Position numbers and translations under genes: made by a program. Below are positions 7,115-14,783 of a DNA stretch of 14,913 bases, piece after piece (the stretch's first letter is position 1; every line of letters begins with the position of its first letter). The DNA is from Scybalousia_A sp963588535 (GTDB taxonomy: Bacteria; Bacteroidota; Bacteroidia; Bacteroidales; P3): the NCBI GenBank assembly GCA_963588535.1, contig CAVAII010000163.1, positions 1 to 14,913 on the forward strand. The letters run 5' to 3'. Under the pieces are notes generated by a model that was given only the letters and a program-made list of their open reading frames with translations, did no database searches and was not told the DNA's origin.

Positions 7115-7852
7115 CTAACCTCTTTGTCTTATTACTTCGTAAAGCAAAACACCTGTTGCTACGCTTACATTCAAAGACTCTATCTCGCCTTTCATTGGTA
7201 TCTTTACCAAGCCATCTGCCATCTTGAGTATTTGTTTATTTATTCCCTTATCCTCTGCACCAACTATAAGACATAATGGCTCTTTCATATCCACTTCTGT
7301 ATATAAGGTATCAGTCTTTTCGGTTGCACAATAAAGTTTTATTCCACTTTGTTTCAAAAAGTTTAATGTCGTCTTACTATTAGTTGATTTGCAAATAGGC
7401 ACTCTTAAGATTGCACCAGCAGAAGTCTTAACGCTATCCATATTGATTTGTGCCGAACCTTCATTAGGTACAATTATACAATCCACTGCCGTACATTCTG
7501 CCGTCCTTGCTATTGCCCCAACATTTCTAACGTCAGTCAAATGATCCAAAAATAGAATAAAAGGAGTGCTTTGTTTTTCTAATATTTGATTTATTGTTTG
7601 CTCCAAATCATAATATTTCACTAATGAACAATAAGCAACAACCCCTTGATGAGAACCACTCTTTACTATTGCGTTTAGTTTCTCGACTGGCACATATTGA
7701 ATTTGTATATTCTGGTTAGAATCTCTTAATTCTTCTTTTAGTTGTTTGATATTCTCGCCTGTTAGATTCTTTTGCAACAATACTTTGTCTATCTGTGTGC
7801 CTTGTCTTAATGCCTCTTCCAAAGGTCTTATTCCGTAAATTATATTATTCAT
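7115..7852 (-). CDS. rlmB: 23S rRNA 2'-O-ribose methyltransferase RlmB
   Basis: A 245-residue SpoU/TrmH-family methyltransferase. The N-terminal substrate-binding domain (1-75) begins IIYGIRPLEEAL and has GSHQGVVAY at 66-74. The C-terminal SPOUT knot carries motif 1 (DHLTDVRNVGAIARTAE, 103-119, with Asn110 and Arg116), motif 2 (VGAEDKGI, 197-204) and motif 3 (IPMKGEIESLNVSVATG, 218-234). RlmB uses S-adenosylmethionine to methylate G2251 (E. coli numbering) in the peptidyl-transferase P loop of 23S rRNA. Length and motifs are standard; the paralogue TrmB-like RlmB/TrmH assignment rests on the GSHQG and IYG features. ATG start; lolD ends 117 bases upstream and a -7-like box lies at 7876-7883, so it may have its own promoter. 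Confidence 0.93.
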   Translation of the reverse strand: MNNIIYGIRPLEEALRQGTQIDKVLLQKNLTGENIKQLKEELRDSNQNIQIQYVPVEKLNAIVKSGSHQGVVAYCSLVKYYDLEQTINQILEKQSTPFILFLDHLTDVRNVGAIARTAECTAVDCIIVPNEGSAQINMDSVKTSAGAILRVPICKSTNSKTTLNFLKQSGIKLYCATEKTDTLYTEVDMKEPLCLIVGAEDKGINKQILKMADGLVKIPMKGEIESLNVSVATGVLLYEVIRQRG

Positions 7853-7875
7853 CTTGTTATTATTCTTTTAAAAAA

Positions 7876-7883
7876 CAAACTTA
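7876..7883 (-). promoter_or_regulatory. Possible -7 element of rlmB
   Basis: On the minus strand the sequence TAAGTTTG matches the Bacteroidota -7 consensus TAnnTTTG and lies 24 bases before the rlmB ATG. The expected -33 position has only a TTTT-like match (7904-7907), so the call is weak. Confidence 0.4.
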
Positions 7884-7926
7884 TCTATCTTATCTAATAT
7901 CCTAAAAACGTTATCCACTGTTTTTT

Positions 7927-7958
7927 ATTATTGTTATAACTTATTTACTAACAATAAT
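7927..7958. repeat. Perfect 10-bp inverted repeat
   Basis: ATTATTGTTA (7927-7936) and TAACAATAAT (7949-7958) are perfect reverse complements around a 12-base loop, between lolD and rlmB. On the plus strand the stem is followed by TTTTTT, but no gene is transcribed that way here; on the minus strand the stem is followed by AAAAAA. The arms contain one G-C pair each, so a stable terminator is unlikely. An operator or mRNA end structure is possible. Confidence 0.5.
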
Positions 7959-7969
7959 TTTTTATTCTT

Positions 7970-8633
7970 CTACCCTAAAATCTTACCGTCGCTAATTATT
8001 AATTTCCTATCTGCAATATCAGAGAACTTCTCGCTATGAGTTACTATTACGAAAGTTTGATTATACTTCTCTCTTAAGAATGAAAAAAGAGAAAACAATT
8101 GCTGTGCATTCTTGGAATCCAAATTACCGCTCGGCTCATCTGCCAAAATAATCGAAGGCGAATTAATCAACGCTCTTGCTATTGCTACTCTCTGCTGCTC
8201 ACCACCCGATAACTCACTCGGAAAACTATTCTCCTTACCTGTTAAGGACAAAGTATCGAACAATTCTTTGGCTTTGTCCTCTGCTTTTCGCTTATCATTA
8301 TTATATAGTAAAGCAGGCATAAGAGTATTTTCTAAGGCAGTAAACTCACTAAGCAAATAATGAAACTGAAATACAAATCCTATCTCCTTATTACGAAACA
8401 AAGACAACTCGGCATCAGATAATTTAGTAACATCTTTACCTCCTATCAATATCTCNNNNNNNNNNTCCGCTATCTGCCCTATCCAATGTACCTATTATGT
8501 TCAAAAGCGTAGTCTTGCCTGCTCCCGAAGCACCCATTATAGATACAATCTCACTGTTTTGTATCTCAAAACTAATGTTTTTTAGGACGTTTAACTCTCC
8601 GTAAGATTTTGATATGTTATTTATTTTTATCAT
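7970..8633 (-). CDS. lolD: LolD lipoprotein-export ABC ATPase (gap inside)
   Basis: ATP-binding subunit of the LolCDE-type complex, which extracts outer-membrane lipoproteins from the inner membrane. Ignoring the ten Ns, the two halves join into 217 residues, the normal LolD length. They show Walker A GASGAGKTT (34-42), the Q-loop with the LolD-like FQFHYLLSEFTALEN (85-99), the signature LSGGEQQRV (138-146), Walker B IILADEP (158-164) and the H-loop His196. As written, the N run breaks the frame (see 8456-8465). The ATG overlaps the TGA of the patatin gene (ATGA, 8630-8633), suggesting translational coupling. No permease gene (lolC/E) is next to it. A related MacB- or FtsE-type ATPase is less likely given the Q-loop region. 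Confidence 0.88.
8456..8465. other. Scaffold gap of ten Ns in lolD
   Basis: Ten Ns separate codons ending ADSG from codons beginning EILIGGKDV. Butt-joining the flanks with nothing missing restores the frame and gives DSGEILIGGKDV, the expected LolD spacing. Overlapping the 2-base match TC instead leads to a stop a few codons later. So the true missing length is probably zero (or a multiple of three), and the gene is not broken in nature. Confidence 0.85.
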
Positions 8634-11206
8634 CTGCTTATGTTTTTATTATTGAATATTATCTTTCCAAACGAAAATGAAATATTCCAAGGATTAGAAT
8701 TAACGTTGTTTCGCTGTGTGTATGAAAATGATAAGATAACATTTCCAATAGGTGTGGTACTAACAAAATTCAACGCACCAACAAAATATACTTTATCGAA
8801 CAAATCACCATAATAAGGCTGATGATAATTATTCGCCAATATCTCCTTAACCGGCACATAACCATATACTCCTAATCTTATCATTGTATTACCAAAGAAA
8901 TATTTGCCTACTTTAAGTATCTGTTCGGTACCAATAGATAAGAATTGATTTGCTCTATATTCTGGGTAGAACTGCGTAAAAGTCTCCAAAGTCGGTGCAA
9001 ACAATCCCGAGTTTAGCAAAGATGCTTTCTGGGTTAGGAATAAATCCTGAAAAGAATAGTGCAGTTGCGTTAGTATTCCCATAGAATAGATATTCGAAAT
9101 ATCATGATAATTCTTTGATTGAAAGTCTATTTGTAACCAACTATGATCTTTTCTAAGTTGGTCGATATCTTCGTCTATCAAGACCTCATCTGAGTACTTG
9201 TTTCCGTAAGTAAATTTCTCTGTTCCATTTATATATTGTAATCCCAAACTAACATACACTCCATTAGTGGCGAATATATCATCGTTTAATGTAGATAGTT
9301 TGAAGAAAGTCCCGACAACCAAGTGACGAAAATTAGTAACATCATTAGTATCTGTGCTAAGAATTACATCATCGTTGAAATACTCATCATTAACTCCTCC
9401 ATAACCTACTTTTAAGACGAATTTACCTCTACGAGTTACGGGCAGACCAAAATAAACTTGTGCATTAGTCTCCTTCTTTACCAAATAATTAGTAGCAGAA
9501 TATTCGAACAAACCACCACGAGTACGAAAATAATTCCACTTGTTATAATTTAACTCGGCTTCTATATAATACGGCAAAATCCTATTCGGAAAATCCATTC
9601 TATAATCCACATTCCAAGAAGTATAATATCTACCCAAATAATTATTGAATCGCATCTTGTAAGAATACCTATGAAACATATTATACTCTAAACCCCAAAA
9701 CAAATTGCTTATAGGTTCGGTAGAAATTATTCCTCCTAATTTGGCTTGCAAAAGATTGTTTGTCTTTATATTTATATCCAATACATATTTTTTCAGTGAG
9801 TTATCATAATAGATGTTAGGCTCTATATTCTTAACATTATTCAACATAGCAATAGAGAGGTAGTTATATTTCAAATCTTCCAAATTTATACTATCCGCAT
9901 TTAGATTCATCAAAAGAAGTTTTTCAATATGTTTCTCAACTGCACTACTAACCCCTCGCACCACTATATTCCCTATAACCAAAGGTTTCTTCTTGTCATT
10001 AAACTCTTGTCTTTTTGCTTGCCTATCTTCTGCGGAAATAGTATCTTGTATCAAAGATTTAATCCTCTTCATATTTGCCTCGGCACTATTATAACCTCTT
10101 TGAATACATTGTTCTTTTTGTGAGAAATCCATTATATCAACGAACTTCATATTCGGCTCTATTAGGATAGAAGCCTCTGTTGGCATCTCATATTTGGAAT
10201 CTGTTGTTACCATATTCTCAATATACAAGATTATATCCTCATCATTTGGAGTACCAAAGTTGTCAACAACCTTCACTCCTATCATAACATCGGGGTGATA
10301 ATACTCTTCCATCTCAAAAGAAGGGAAGTTATTGTACAACCCTCCGTCACTCATCAACTTACCATCTATCAAAAGCGGAGAAAAGAAGAAAGGAAAGGTC
10401 ATAGAAGCACGAATACTTTTCGACAAACTACCTTTTCTTTGAATAGATTGCTGTTTGTTGCCAATATCCGATGCAACGCAAAAGAAAGGTATAAAAAGTT
10501 TGTCATAATCCCCTCTACATATCTCATCGGCAGAAGCAAAGAACTCCTCAAAAGCAAAATCCATCTGAATAGGATTTACCAAACTCATAGGTATATCTGC
10601 TTTAAAGTTCTTATTTATATCAAATCCCATCTTCAAAATCGTAGCATCGTCATTCGATAACTTATAATAGTATTGATATTTCTCATCTATGCTCCTTGCT
10701 AACCAATCATCGAACTCCTCTGAGAAGAATATATCCTCTATCTCTTGCGGTGTGTAACCTGAGGCATACAATCCTCCAACTATTGCCCCCATTGATGTAC
10801 CACAAATATAGTCTATAGGTATGTTATATTCCTCCAAGGCTTTCAATATTCCGATATGAGCCAAACCTTTTGCTCCTCCACCACTAAGAACTAAACCAAC
10901 CGTCTTTCGTTTTCCATTCTTAGTGCTTGCTTCTATAGTATCCTTGTTTGCAATTAGTTCGCTTATATCTTTTAACTCTATTTTCTTTTCCCTTGATTCC
11001 TTGTTAGTTAGTATTATCTGTGTATTCTTTGTTGTAGGTTTAATAGTCTGTTTCTTAGTCTGTTCATTTGTTTTCTTTGGGATTTCTTTTAGTACTTCTT
11101 TGTTTGTTATTCTGTTTTCATTTGCCGACATCTTCCCATAGGACTGTGCAAAAACGCAATCCACTATAAACAAGATAATCACAATAAATCCAACAAATCG
11201 TCTCAT
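8630..11206 (-). CDS. Patatin-like phospholipase with POTRA and barrel
   Basis: An 858-residue outer-membrane protein of the PlpD-like type. It has a signal peptide (1-20, predicted cut after VFA), then a Thr/Lys/Asn-rich linker (about 21-100). The patatin lipase domain (about 102-310) has the oxyanion motif SGGGAKG (108-114), the nucleophile elbow GTSMG (Ser138) and the catalytic Asp287 in SDGG. A POTRA-like domain follows (about 408-480), then a BamA-type beta barrel to the end, rich in alternating aromatic strands (the last, ISFSFGKIIF, sits seven residues from the C-terminus). The catalytic dyad is intact, so phospholipase A-like activity toward envelope or host lipids is expected. ATG start with a -7 box 50 bases upstream. 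It overlaps lolD by 4 bases. Confidence 0.92.
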   Translation of the reverse strand: MRRFVGFIVIILFIVDCVFAQSYGKMSANENRITNKEVLKEIPKKTNEQTKKQTIKPTTKNTQIILTNKESREKKIELKDISELIANKDTIEASTKNGKRKTVGLVLSGGGAKGLAHIGILKALEEYNIPIDYICGTSMGAIVGGLYASGYTPQEIEDIFFSEEFDDWLARSIDEKYQYYYKLSNDDATILKMGFDINKNFKADIPMSLVNPIQMDFAFEEFFASADEICRGDYDKLFIPFFCVASDIGNKQQSIQRKGSLSKSIRASMTFPFFFSPLLIDGKLMSDGGLYNNFPSFEMEEYYHPDVMIGVKVVDNFGTPNDEDIILYIENMVTTDSKYEMPTEASILIEPNMKFVDIMDFSQKEQCIQRGYNSAEANMKRIKSLIQDTISAEDRQAKRQEFNDKKKPLVIGNIVVRGVSSAVEKHIEKLLLMNLNADSINLEDLKYNYLSIAMLNNVKNIEPNIYYDNSLKKYVLDINIKTNNLLQAKLGGIISTEPISNLFWGLEYNMFHRYSYKMRFNNYLGRYYTSWNVDYRMDFPNRILPYYIEAELNYNKWNYFRTRGGLFEYSATNYLVKKETNAQVYFGLPVTRRGKFVLKVGYGGVNDEYFNDDVILSTDTNDVTNFRHLVVGTFFKLSTLNDDIFATNGVYVSLGLQYINGTEKFTYGNKYSDEVLIDEDIDQLRKDHSWLQIDFQSKNYHDISNIYSMGILTQLHYSFQDLFLTQKASLLNSGLFAPTLETFTQFYPEYRANQFLSIGTEQILKVGKYFFGNTMIRLGVYGYVPVKEILANNYHQPYYGDLFDKVYFVGALNFVSTTPIGNVILSFSYTQRNNVNSNPWNISFSFGKIIFNNKNISR

Positions 11207-11255
11207 TAACCTTTTTGACTATATTCTTGTATCGGTAAATCCCTTTAATAACGGA

Positions 11256-11264
11256 GCAAAGTTA
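11256..11264 (-). promoter_or_regulatory. -7 element of the patatin-lolD operon
   Basis: On the minus strand the sequence TAACTTTGC matches TAnnTTTG followed by C, 50 bases before the patatin ATG. No good TTTG is found at the expected -33 distance, so only the -7 element is supported. Confidence 0.6.
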
Positions 11265-11464
11265 CGAATATTTTTTGAGATTATAATTCTTTTTACTCTC
11301 AATTCCTCCGCTATTATAATAATGTATATGTTTTTTCTCTACGCCTAACTCTCTGATTAGAAAAAACCTTCCTCTCTATGCCTCATTCTATTAATATGTA
11401 ATATTCTCTCTCCTATCGCAAATAAAAGCACCAAAATAAGAAAAATAGAACATTCTTAATAAGG
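11265..11464. other. Featureless part of divergent intergenic region
   Basis: The region between the divergent patatin and Mpv17-like genes spans 11207-11661. This left part is AT-rich and shows no convincing ORF, RNA structure or repeat. One small match is noted: TAAGGCTATA at 11460-11469, directly left of the array ORF, also occurs at 266-275 beside the other array. Confidence 0.6.
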
Positions 11465-11584
11465 CTATATTCTAATAGTATCACACCTCTCCAAAATAAA
11501 ATCAAATATTATCAAAATAAAGTTAGATATTATTCTGATAAAGTCTAATATTATTTGGATAAAGTTAAATATTATTTGCGTCAT
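11465..11584 (-). CDS. Candidate 39-residue heptad-repeat small ORF
   Basis: Reading the second 21-bp array on the minus strand gives a complete small ORF: ATG at 11582-11584, then MTQ, then seven-residue units IIFNFIQ, IILDFIR, IISNFIL and IIFDFIL, then ERCDTIRI and a TAG at 11465-11467. The register and the IIxDFIR-like pattern are the same as in the open minus frame of the array at 10-261. Across the eight similar units of both arrays, position 4 is always Asp or Asn and position 6 always Ile. A peptide this hydrophobic could be a membrane-associated helix. Against it: the plus strand is also open through the units, and the plus promoter of the next gene overlaps its start region. No family recognised. 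Confidence 0.2.
   Translation of the reverse strand: MTQIIFNFIQIILDFIRIISNFILIIFDFILERCDTIRI
11493..11576. repeat. 21-bp tandem array, 4 units
   Basis: Four units of exactly 21 bp (starting at 11493, 11514, 11535 and 11556), for example CTGATAAAGTCTAATATTATT. They belong to the same family as units 1-4 of the array at 10-261; the unit at 11535 differs from the unit at 73 by one base. The array ends 8 bases before the -33 region of the promoter for the plus-strand membrane protein, so an upstream promoter (UP-like) or curved-DNA role is possible. Confidence 0.93.
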
Positions 11585-11616
11585 TTTCTTATAAGCAAAA
11601 ATTATTGTATCTTTGC
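11584..11616 (+). promoter_or_regulatory. Promoter of the Mpv17-like gene
   Basis: The -7 element TATCTTTGC (11608-11616) matches TAnnTTTG exactly. At the ideal 20-base distance lies TTTT (11584-11587), one base off TTTG. Transcription would start near 11622, leaving a leader of about 40 bases before the ATG at 11662. The 21-bp array lies just upstream. Confidence 0.65.
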
Positions 11617-11661
11617 AAAGTCTAAAACAGTATTAAACATATAAAAAACTAACTAAATAAA

Positions 11662-12366
11662 ATGAAGAAAAAAGATCTGTACTTCGTACTCGGTATTATT
11701 GTATTTGTGGGATTATTCATTGTTGTAGAGCCTATTAAAGAATGGTTTTTGAGTTGGTCGGCTGCCAAAGATTATAGAAGTCTTATTATGGCGTTTTTGA
11801 AATTTGGTATCTTATCTACTATCGGTGAGTGCATAGGTTTAAGAATTACTTCGGGCGTATATAGTAGAAAAGGTTTCGGTATACTTCCGCGTTTTATAGT
11901 TTGGGGAGTCCTTGGTACATGTATATCTATTGCCATGATGATATTCTCTTCGGGAGTATTTACTTTCCTAAATGTTTGCGGATTACACGGATTAAATCCT
12001 CAGAATGTTACTGATTGTTTCGGTATTGATTTATTATACGCTTTTTGTGTATCATTCTTTATGAACACTTTCTTTGCTCCTGTCTTTATGACCGTTCATA
12101 AGATTACCGATACTCATATTAATCAAACTGGTGGCACACTAAAAGGCTTCTTCTCTCCAATACCTTTCGGCAATATTATCAAGAACTTAGATTGGGACAC
12201 ACAATGGAATTTCGTTTTCAAAAAAACTATTCCTTTCTTCTGGTATCCTGCTCACACTATAACATTTTTGTTGCCTTCTCAATATAGAGTATTGTTCGCA
12301 GCCTTCTTAGGAGTCGCTTTAGGTATAATATTGTCTCTTGCAAATCTTAAAAAGACAAACAAATAA
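11662..12366 (+). CDS. Multipass membrane protein, Mpv17/PMP22-like
   Basis: A 234-residue membrane protein with about five or six hydrophobic segments (roughly 6-22, 43-60, 79-100, 121-145, 190-204 and 208-227). The C-terminal part, KTIPFFWYPAHTITF then PSQYRVLFAAFLG (188-217), resembles the end of eukaryotic Mpv17/PMP22 proteins, where WP-x-Q-x-x-NF and a VP-x-x-x-RV motif precede the last helix. APVFMTVHKITD (139-150) could match their GP-x-x-H-x-W segment. Eukaryotic members are organelle membrane proteins of debated channel function; no bacterial function is established to my knowledge. The similarity is from memory and by eye, so the family call is tentative, while the membrane protein itself is well supported. 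ATG start; promoter at 11584-11616. hisS lies 83 bases downstream. Confidence 0.85.
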   Translation: MKKKDLYFVLGIIVFVGLFIVVEPIKEWFLSWSAAKDYRSLIMAFLKFGILSTIGECIGLRITSGVYSRKGFGILPRFIVWGVLGTCISIAMMIFSSGVFTFLNVCGLHGLNPQNVTDCFGIDLLYAFCVSFFMNTFFAPVFMTVHKITDTHINQTGGTLKGFFSPIPFGNIIKNLDWDTQWNFVFKKTIPFFWYPAHTITFLLPSQYRVLFAAFLGVALGIILSLANLKKTNK

Positions 12367-12379
12367 TTGAGAATAACTA

Positions 12380-12398
12380 CCTTACAACTATTGTAAGG
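12380..12398. repeat. Perfect hairpin CCTTACAA/TTGTAAGG
   Basis: CCTTACAACTATTGTAAGG is an 8-bp perfect inverted repeat around a 3-base loop, 13 bases after the membrane-protein stop and 51 bases before hisS. No T-run follows, so it is not a standard terminator. It could be an operator, an mRNA structure that ends or stabilises the upstream message, or part of the hisS leader. No clear -7 element for hisS was found in this gap. Confidence 0.6.
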
Positions 12399-12449
12399 AT
12401 TTGATAGTGGGAGAATAAGATTAGAAAAACTTTTTTTATCAACATAGCA

Positions 12450-13844
12450 ATGGAATACAAAGCAATAAAAGGAACAAGAGATTTTCTGCCATTAGATATG
12501 CAAAAAAGAAATTACATATTTGGCACTATAATAGATGTTTATAAGCAACACGGTTTTCTACAAATAGAGACACCTGCCTTAGAAAGTCTATCCACTCTTA
12601 TGGGTAAGTACGGAGAAGAAGGAGACAAACTACTTTTTAAGGTACTTAACTCAGGGAAGTTTATCGAAGAAGACAAATTACCTATCTTAGAGGAGAATAT
12701 AAAAGAAAATCACATCAACAAAGCAACCTCTATGATTTGCGAAAAAGGACTTAGATACGACCTTACAGTACCTTTTGCCNNNNNNNNNNCTTTTGCCCGC
12801 TTTGTAGTCAATCACCAGAACGAAATAGTATTCCCTTTCAAACGTTATCAAATCCAACCCGTTTGGCGTGCAGATAGACCACAGAAAGGACGTTATCGTG
12901 AGTTCTATCAATGCGATGCCGATATTATTGGATCTAATAGTCTGCTTAATGAAGTAGAATTGGTAGAGATTATAAAAGATGTCTTTGAACGTCTACACTT
13001 AAGCGTAACAATAAAAGTAAACAATAGAAAAATCTTATCTGCTATTGCCTTATTAATTGATAAAGAGGACAAAATAACTGATATAACCGTTGCAATAGAC
13101 AAATTAGATAAGATAGGTTTAGAGGGTGTTGAAAAAGAATTATTATCAAAAGGACTAACAGAACAAGATATAGACAAAATACGTCCTATACTTTTGATAA
13201 AAGGTGATAACACAGAGAAAATCAAAATACTATCCGATATACTAAAAGATATTCCTATCGCCAAACAAGGATTAGACGAAATAGAATACATACTTAATAA
13301 GACCTCTTTATTAGGTATCTCTAATTTGGAATTTGATATTGCTTTGGCAAGAGGACTGAATTATTACACAGGTGCAATATTCGAAGTAAAAGCCAACGAC
13401 CTCCAAATAGGAAGTATAACCGGTGGCGGTAGATACGATAACCTTACCGGAATATTTGGCTTAAAGAATATGTCGGGTGTTGGTATCTCCTTCGGAGCAG
13501 ATAGAATCTACGACTGTTTGCAAGAAAAAGACTTGTTCCCAAAAGAACTAAACGTTGCTACCGATGTATTGTTTATTAATTTCGGTGAAAAAGAAGTAGA
13601 AAAGAGTCTTTTACTCTCCAAACAATTACGACAAAACGGCATTGTATGCGAAGTCTATCCCGATAGTTGCAAGATGCAAAAGCAAATGAAATATGCTAAT
13701 AGTCGCAATATACCTTTTGTTTGTCTTTTGGGAGAGAATGAGTTAAGCAATCAAACAATAGTTATAAAAGATATGATGATCGGCACACAAGAAACTATTT
13801 CTCAGGAAGAATTGCTTAATTATTTTACTAAAAAACTAAATTAG
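12450..13844 (+). CDS. hisS: Histidine--tRNA ligase (contains gap)
   Basis: Class II histidyl-tRNA synthetase, which charges tRNA-His in the cytoplasm. The N-terminus has the family signature KGTRDFLP (7-14), and motif 1 lies in GFLQIETPALE. Motif 2 spans the FKRYQIQPVWRADRPQKGR region and the following REFYQCDADIIG. The histidine-binding motif ARGLNYYTGAIFE (near 300-315) is followed by GGGRYDNL. Motif 3 is GVGISFGADRIY, and a C-terminal anticodon-binding domain begins near VLFINFGE. GLNYYTG in place of the common GLDYYTG is, as I recall, usual in this phylum. The written frame of 464 residues includes an artificial insertion; after correction (see 12772-12797) it is 458. The BASS-type transporter begins 3 bases after the stop, so the two are probably co-transcribed. 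Confidence 0.96.
   Translation: MEYKAIKGTRDFLPLDMQKRNYIFGTIIDVYKQHGFLQIETPALESLSTLMGKYGEEGDKLLFKVLNSGKFIEEDKLPILEENIKENHINKATSMICEKGLRYDLTVPFAXXXXFARFVVNHQNEIVFPFKRYQIQPVWRADRPQKGRYREFYQCDADIIGSNSLLNEVELVEIIKDVFERLHLSVTIKVNNRKILSAIALLIDKEDKITDITVAIDKLDKIGLEGVEKELLSKGLTEQDIDKIRPILLIKGDNTEKIKILSDILKDIPIAKQGLDEIEYILNKTSLLGISNLEFDIALARGLNYYTGAIFEVKANDLQIGSITGGGRYDNLTGIFGLKNMSGVGISFGADRIYDCLQEKDLFPKELNVATDVLFINFGEKEVEKSLLLSKQLRQNGIVCEVYPDSCKMQKQMKYANSRNIPFVCLLGENELSNQTIVIKDMMIGTQETISQEELLNYFTKKLN
12772..12797. other. Artificial scaffold gap in hisS
   Basis: Ten Ns (12780-12789) are flanked on both sides by the same 8 bases, CTTTTGCC (12772-12779 and 12790-12797). Merging the two copies and dropping the Ns gives DLTVPFARFVVNHQNE, the normal HisRS sequence. 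The 18 surplus bases equal six codons, so the frame survives by luck. The contigs overlapped and were padded rather than merged. Confidence 0.92.
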
Positions 13845-13847
13845 ACT

Positions 13848-14762
13848 ATGTGGTTAAAAGAACATAAAAGTGCGGTATTACCTATTGCTATGTTGTTAGG
13901 TGTTATAGGCTTCAACTGGTTCTATACGCTTATGAACGTTGTTGTTTTTACTGTTAGTATTATGTTCTTTATCGCCTATTGTTCTTTGGATTTTAGACGT
14001 TTAAGAGTAACAAGAGTAAATATAATTATGCTTATACTTCACATTGTATTGATTCTTTCATCTTATTTACTCGCCAAATGGTTATTCTCCGATATTGTAG
14101 CCAAAGGTGTACTGCTCTGCGTCTTATGTCCAACGGCTGCATCCTCTTCGGCAATAGTTATAATCTTAGGTGGTAACAAAGAGATAAGCATAACTCATAT
14201 TATATTAGATAGTTTCTTGGTTGCCTTACTCGCTCCTTTGATACTATCCTATATAGAACCACAAAATGATTTCTCTTATATCCTCTCCGTCTTGGATATA
14301 CTCAAAAAGGTTGGACCATTGATACTTGTACCCTTCATTTGTGCAGTCTTGTGCAAACGTTTAAGACCTAAATTAGCATTAAAAATAGCCGAGTACAATT
14401 GGACTTCTTTGATCTTTTGGTCAATATCACTTATAGTTATCTTTGCAAGTACTACCCACACAATAGTATATGCTAAGAAAGAAGACGCACAAGATATTAT
14501 ACTTATGTTTCTTGTCTCCCTAATTGTATGTTTGCTACAATTTGCGATAGGTAAGATTATCGGCAAACGATTGCATCAAACTATTGCCTTTACACAAGGC
14601 GTCTCTCAAAAGAATACTTCTATTGGCGTATGGTTAGCACATACCTATCTTTCTAATCCATTAAGTATTATATTCTCTGCTGCCTATTCTCTTTGGCAGA
14701 ACCTTATCAACACTTGGCAAGTATATTATTACGAAAAGAAACACCGCACCTCGAATAAATAA
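13848..14762 (+). CDS. BASS-family (bile acid:Na+ symporter-like) transporter
   Basis: A 304-residue multipass membrane protein with about nine or ten hydrophobic segments. CPTAASSSAIVIILGGN (94-110) and QKNTSIGVWLA (254-264) match the two crossing-helix regions that bind sodium and substrate in the bile acid:sodium symporter superfamily. Bacterial members carry various organic anions rather than bile acids only, so the substrate is unknown. The ATG lies 3 bases after the hisS TAG, implying co-transcription with hisS, although no functional link is obvious. The C-terminus is short and basic (YYEKKHRTSNK). No terminator is evident downstream before the GC-rich edge repeat. Confidence 0.85.
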   Translation: MWLKEHKSAVLPIAMLLGVIGFNWFYTLMNVVVFTVSIMFFIAYCSLDFRRLRVTRVNIIMLILHIVLILSSYLLAKWLFSDIVAKGVLLCVLCPTAASSSAIVIILGGNKEISITHIILDSFLVALLAPLILSYIEPQNDFSYILSVLDILKKVGPLILVPFICAVLCKRLRPKLALKIAEYNWTSLIFWSISLIVIFASTTHTIVYAKKEDAQDIILMFLVSLIVCLLQFAIGKIIGKRLHQTIAFTQGVSQKNTSIGVWLAHTYLSNPLSIIFSAAYSLWQNLINTWQVYYYEKKHRTSNK

Positions 14763-14783
14763 CTCTTTTCTTCCTCAAAATAA

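Noticed and set aside
8436..8633. Separate short gene ending DIDRR beside a second ABC gene starting at 8449
   Set aside because: Both are pieces of one lolD broken only by the arbitrary ten Ns.
12367..12449. T-box or other riboswitch ahead of hisS
   Set aside because: The gap is only 83 bases, has one short hairpin and no T-box sequence; T-boxes are also not expected in this phylum.
12687..13291. Minus-strand open frames opposite hisS
   Set aside because: They lie antisense to a strongly conserved HisRS, show no family features, and one crosses the N run.
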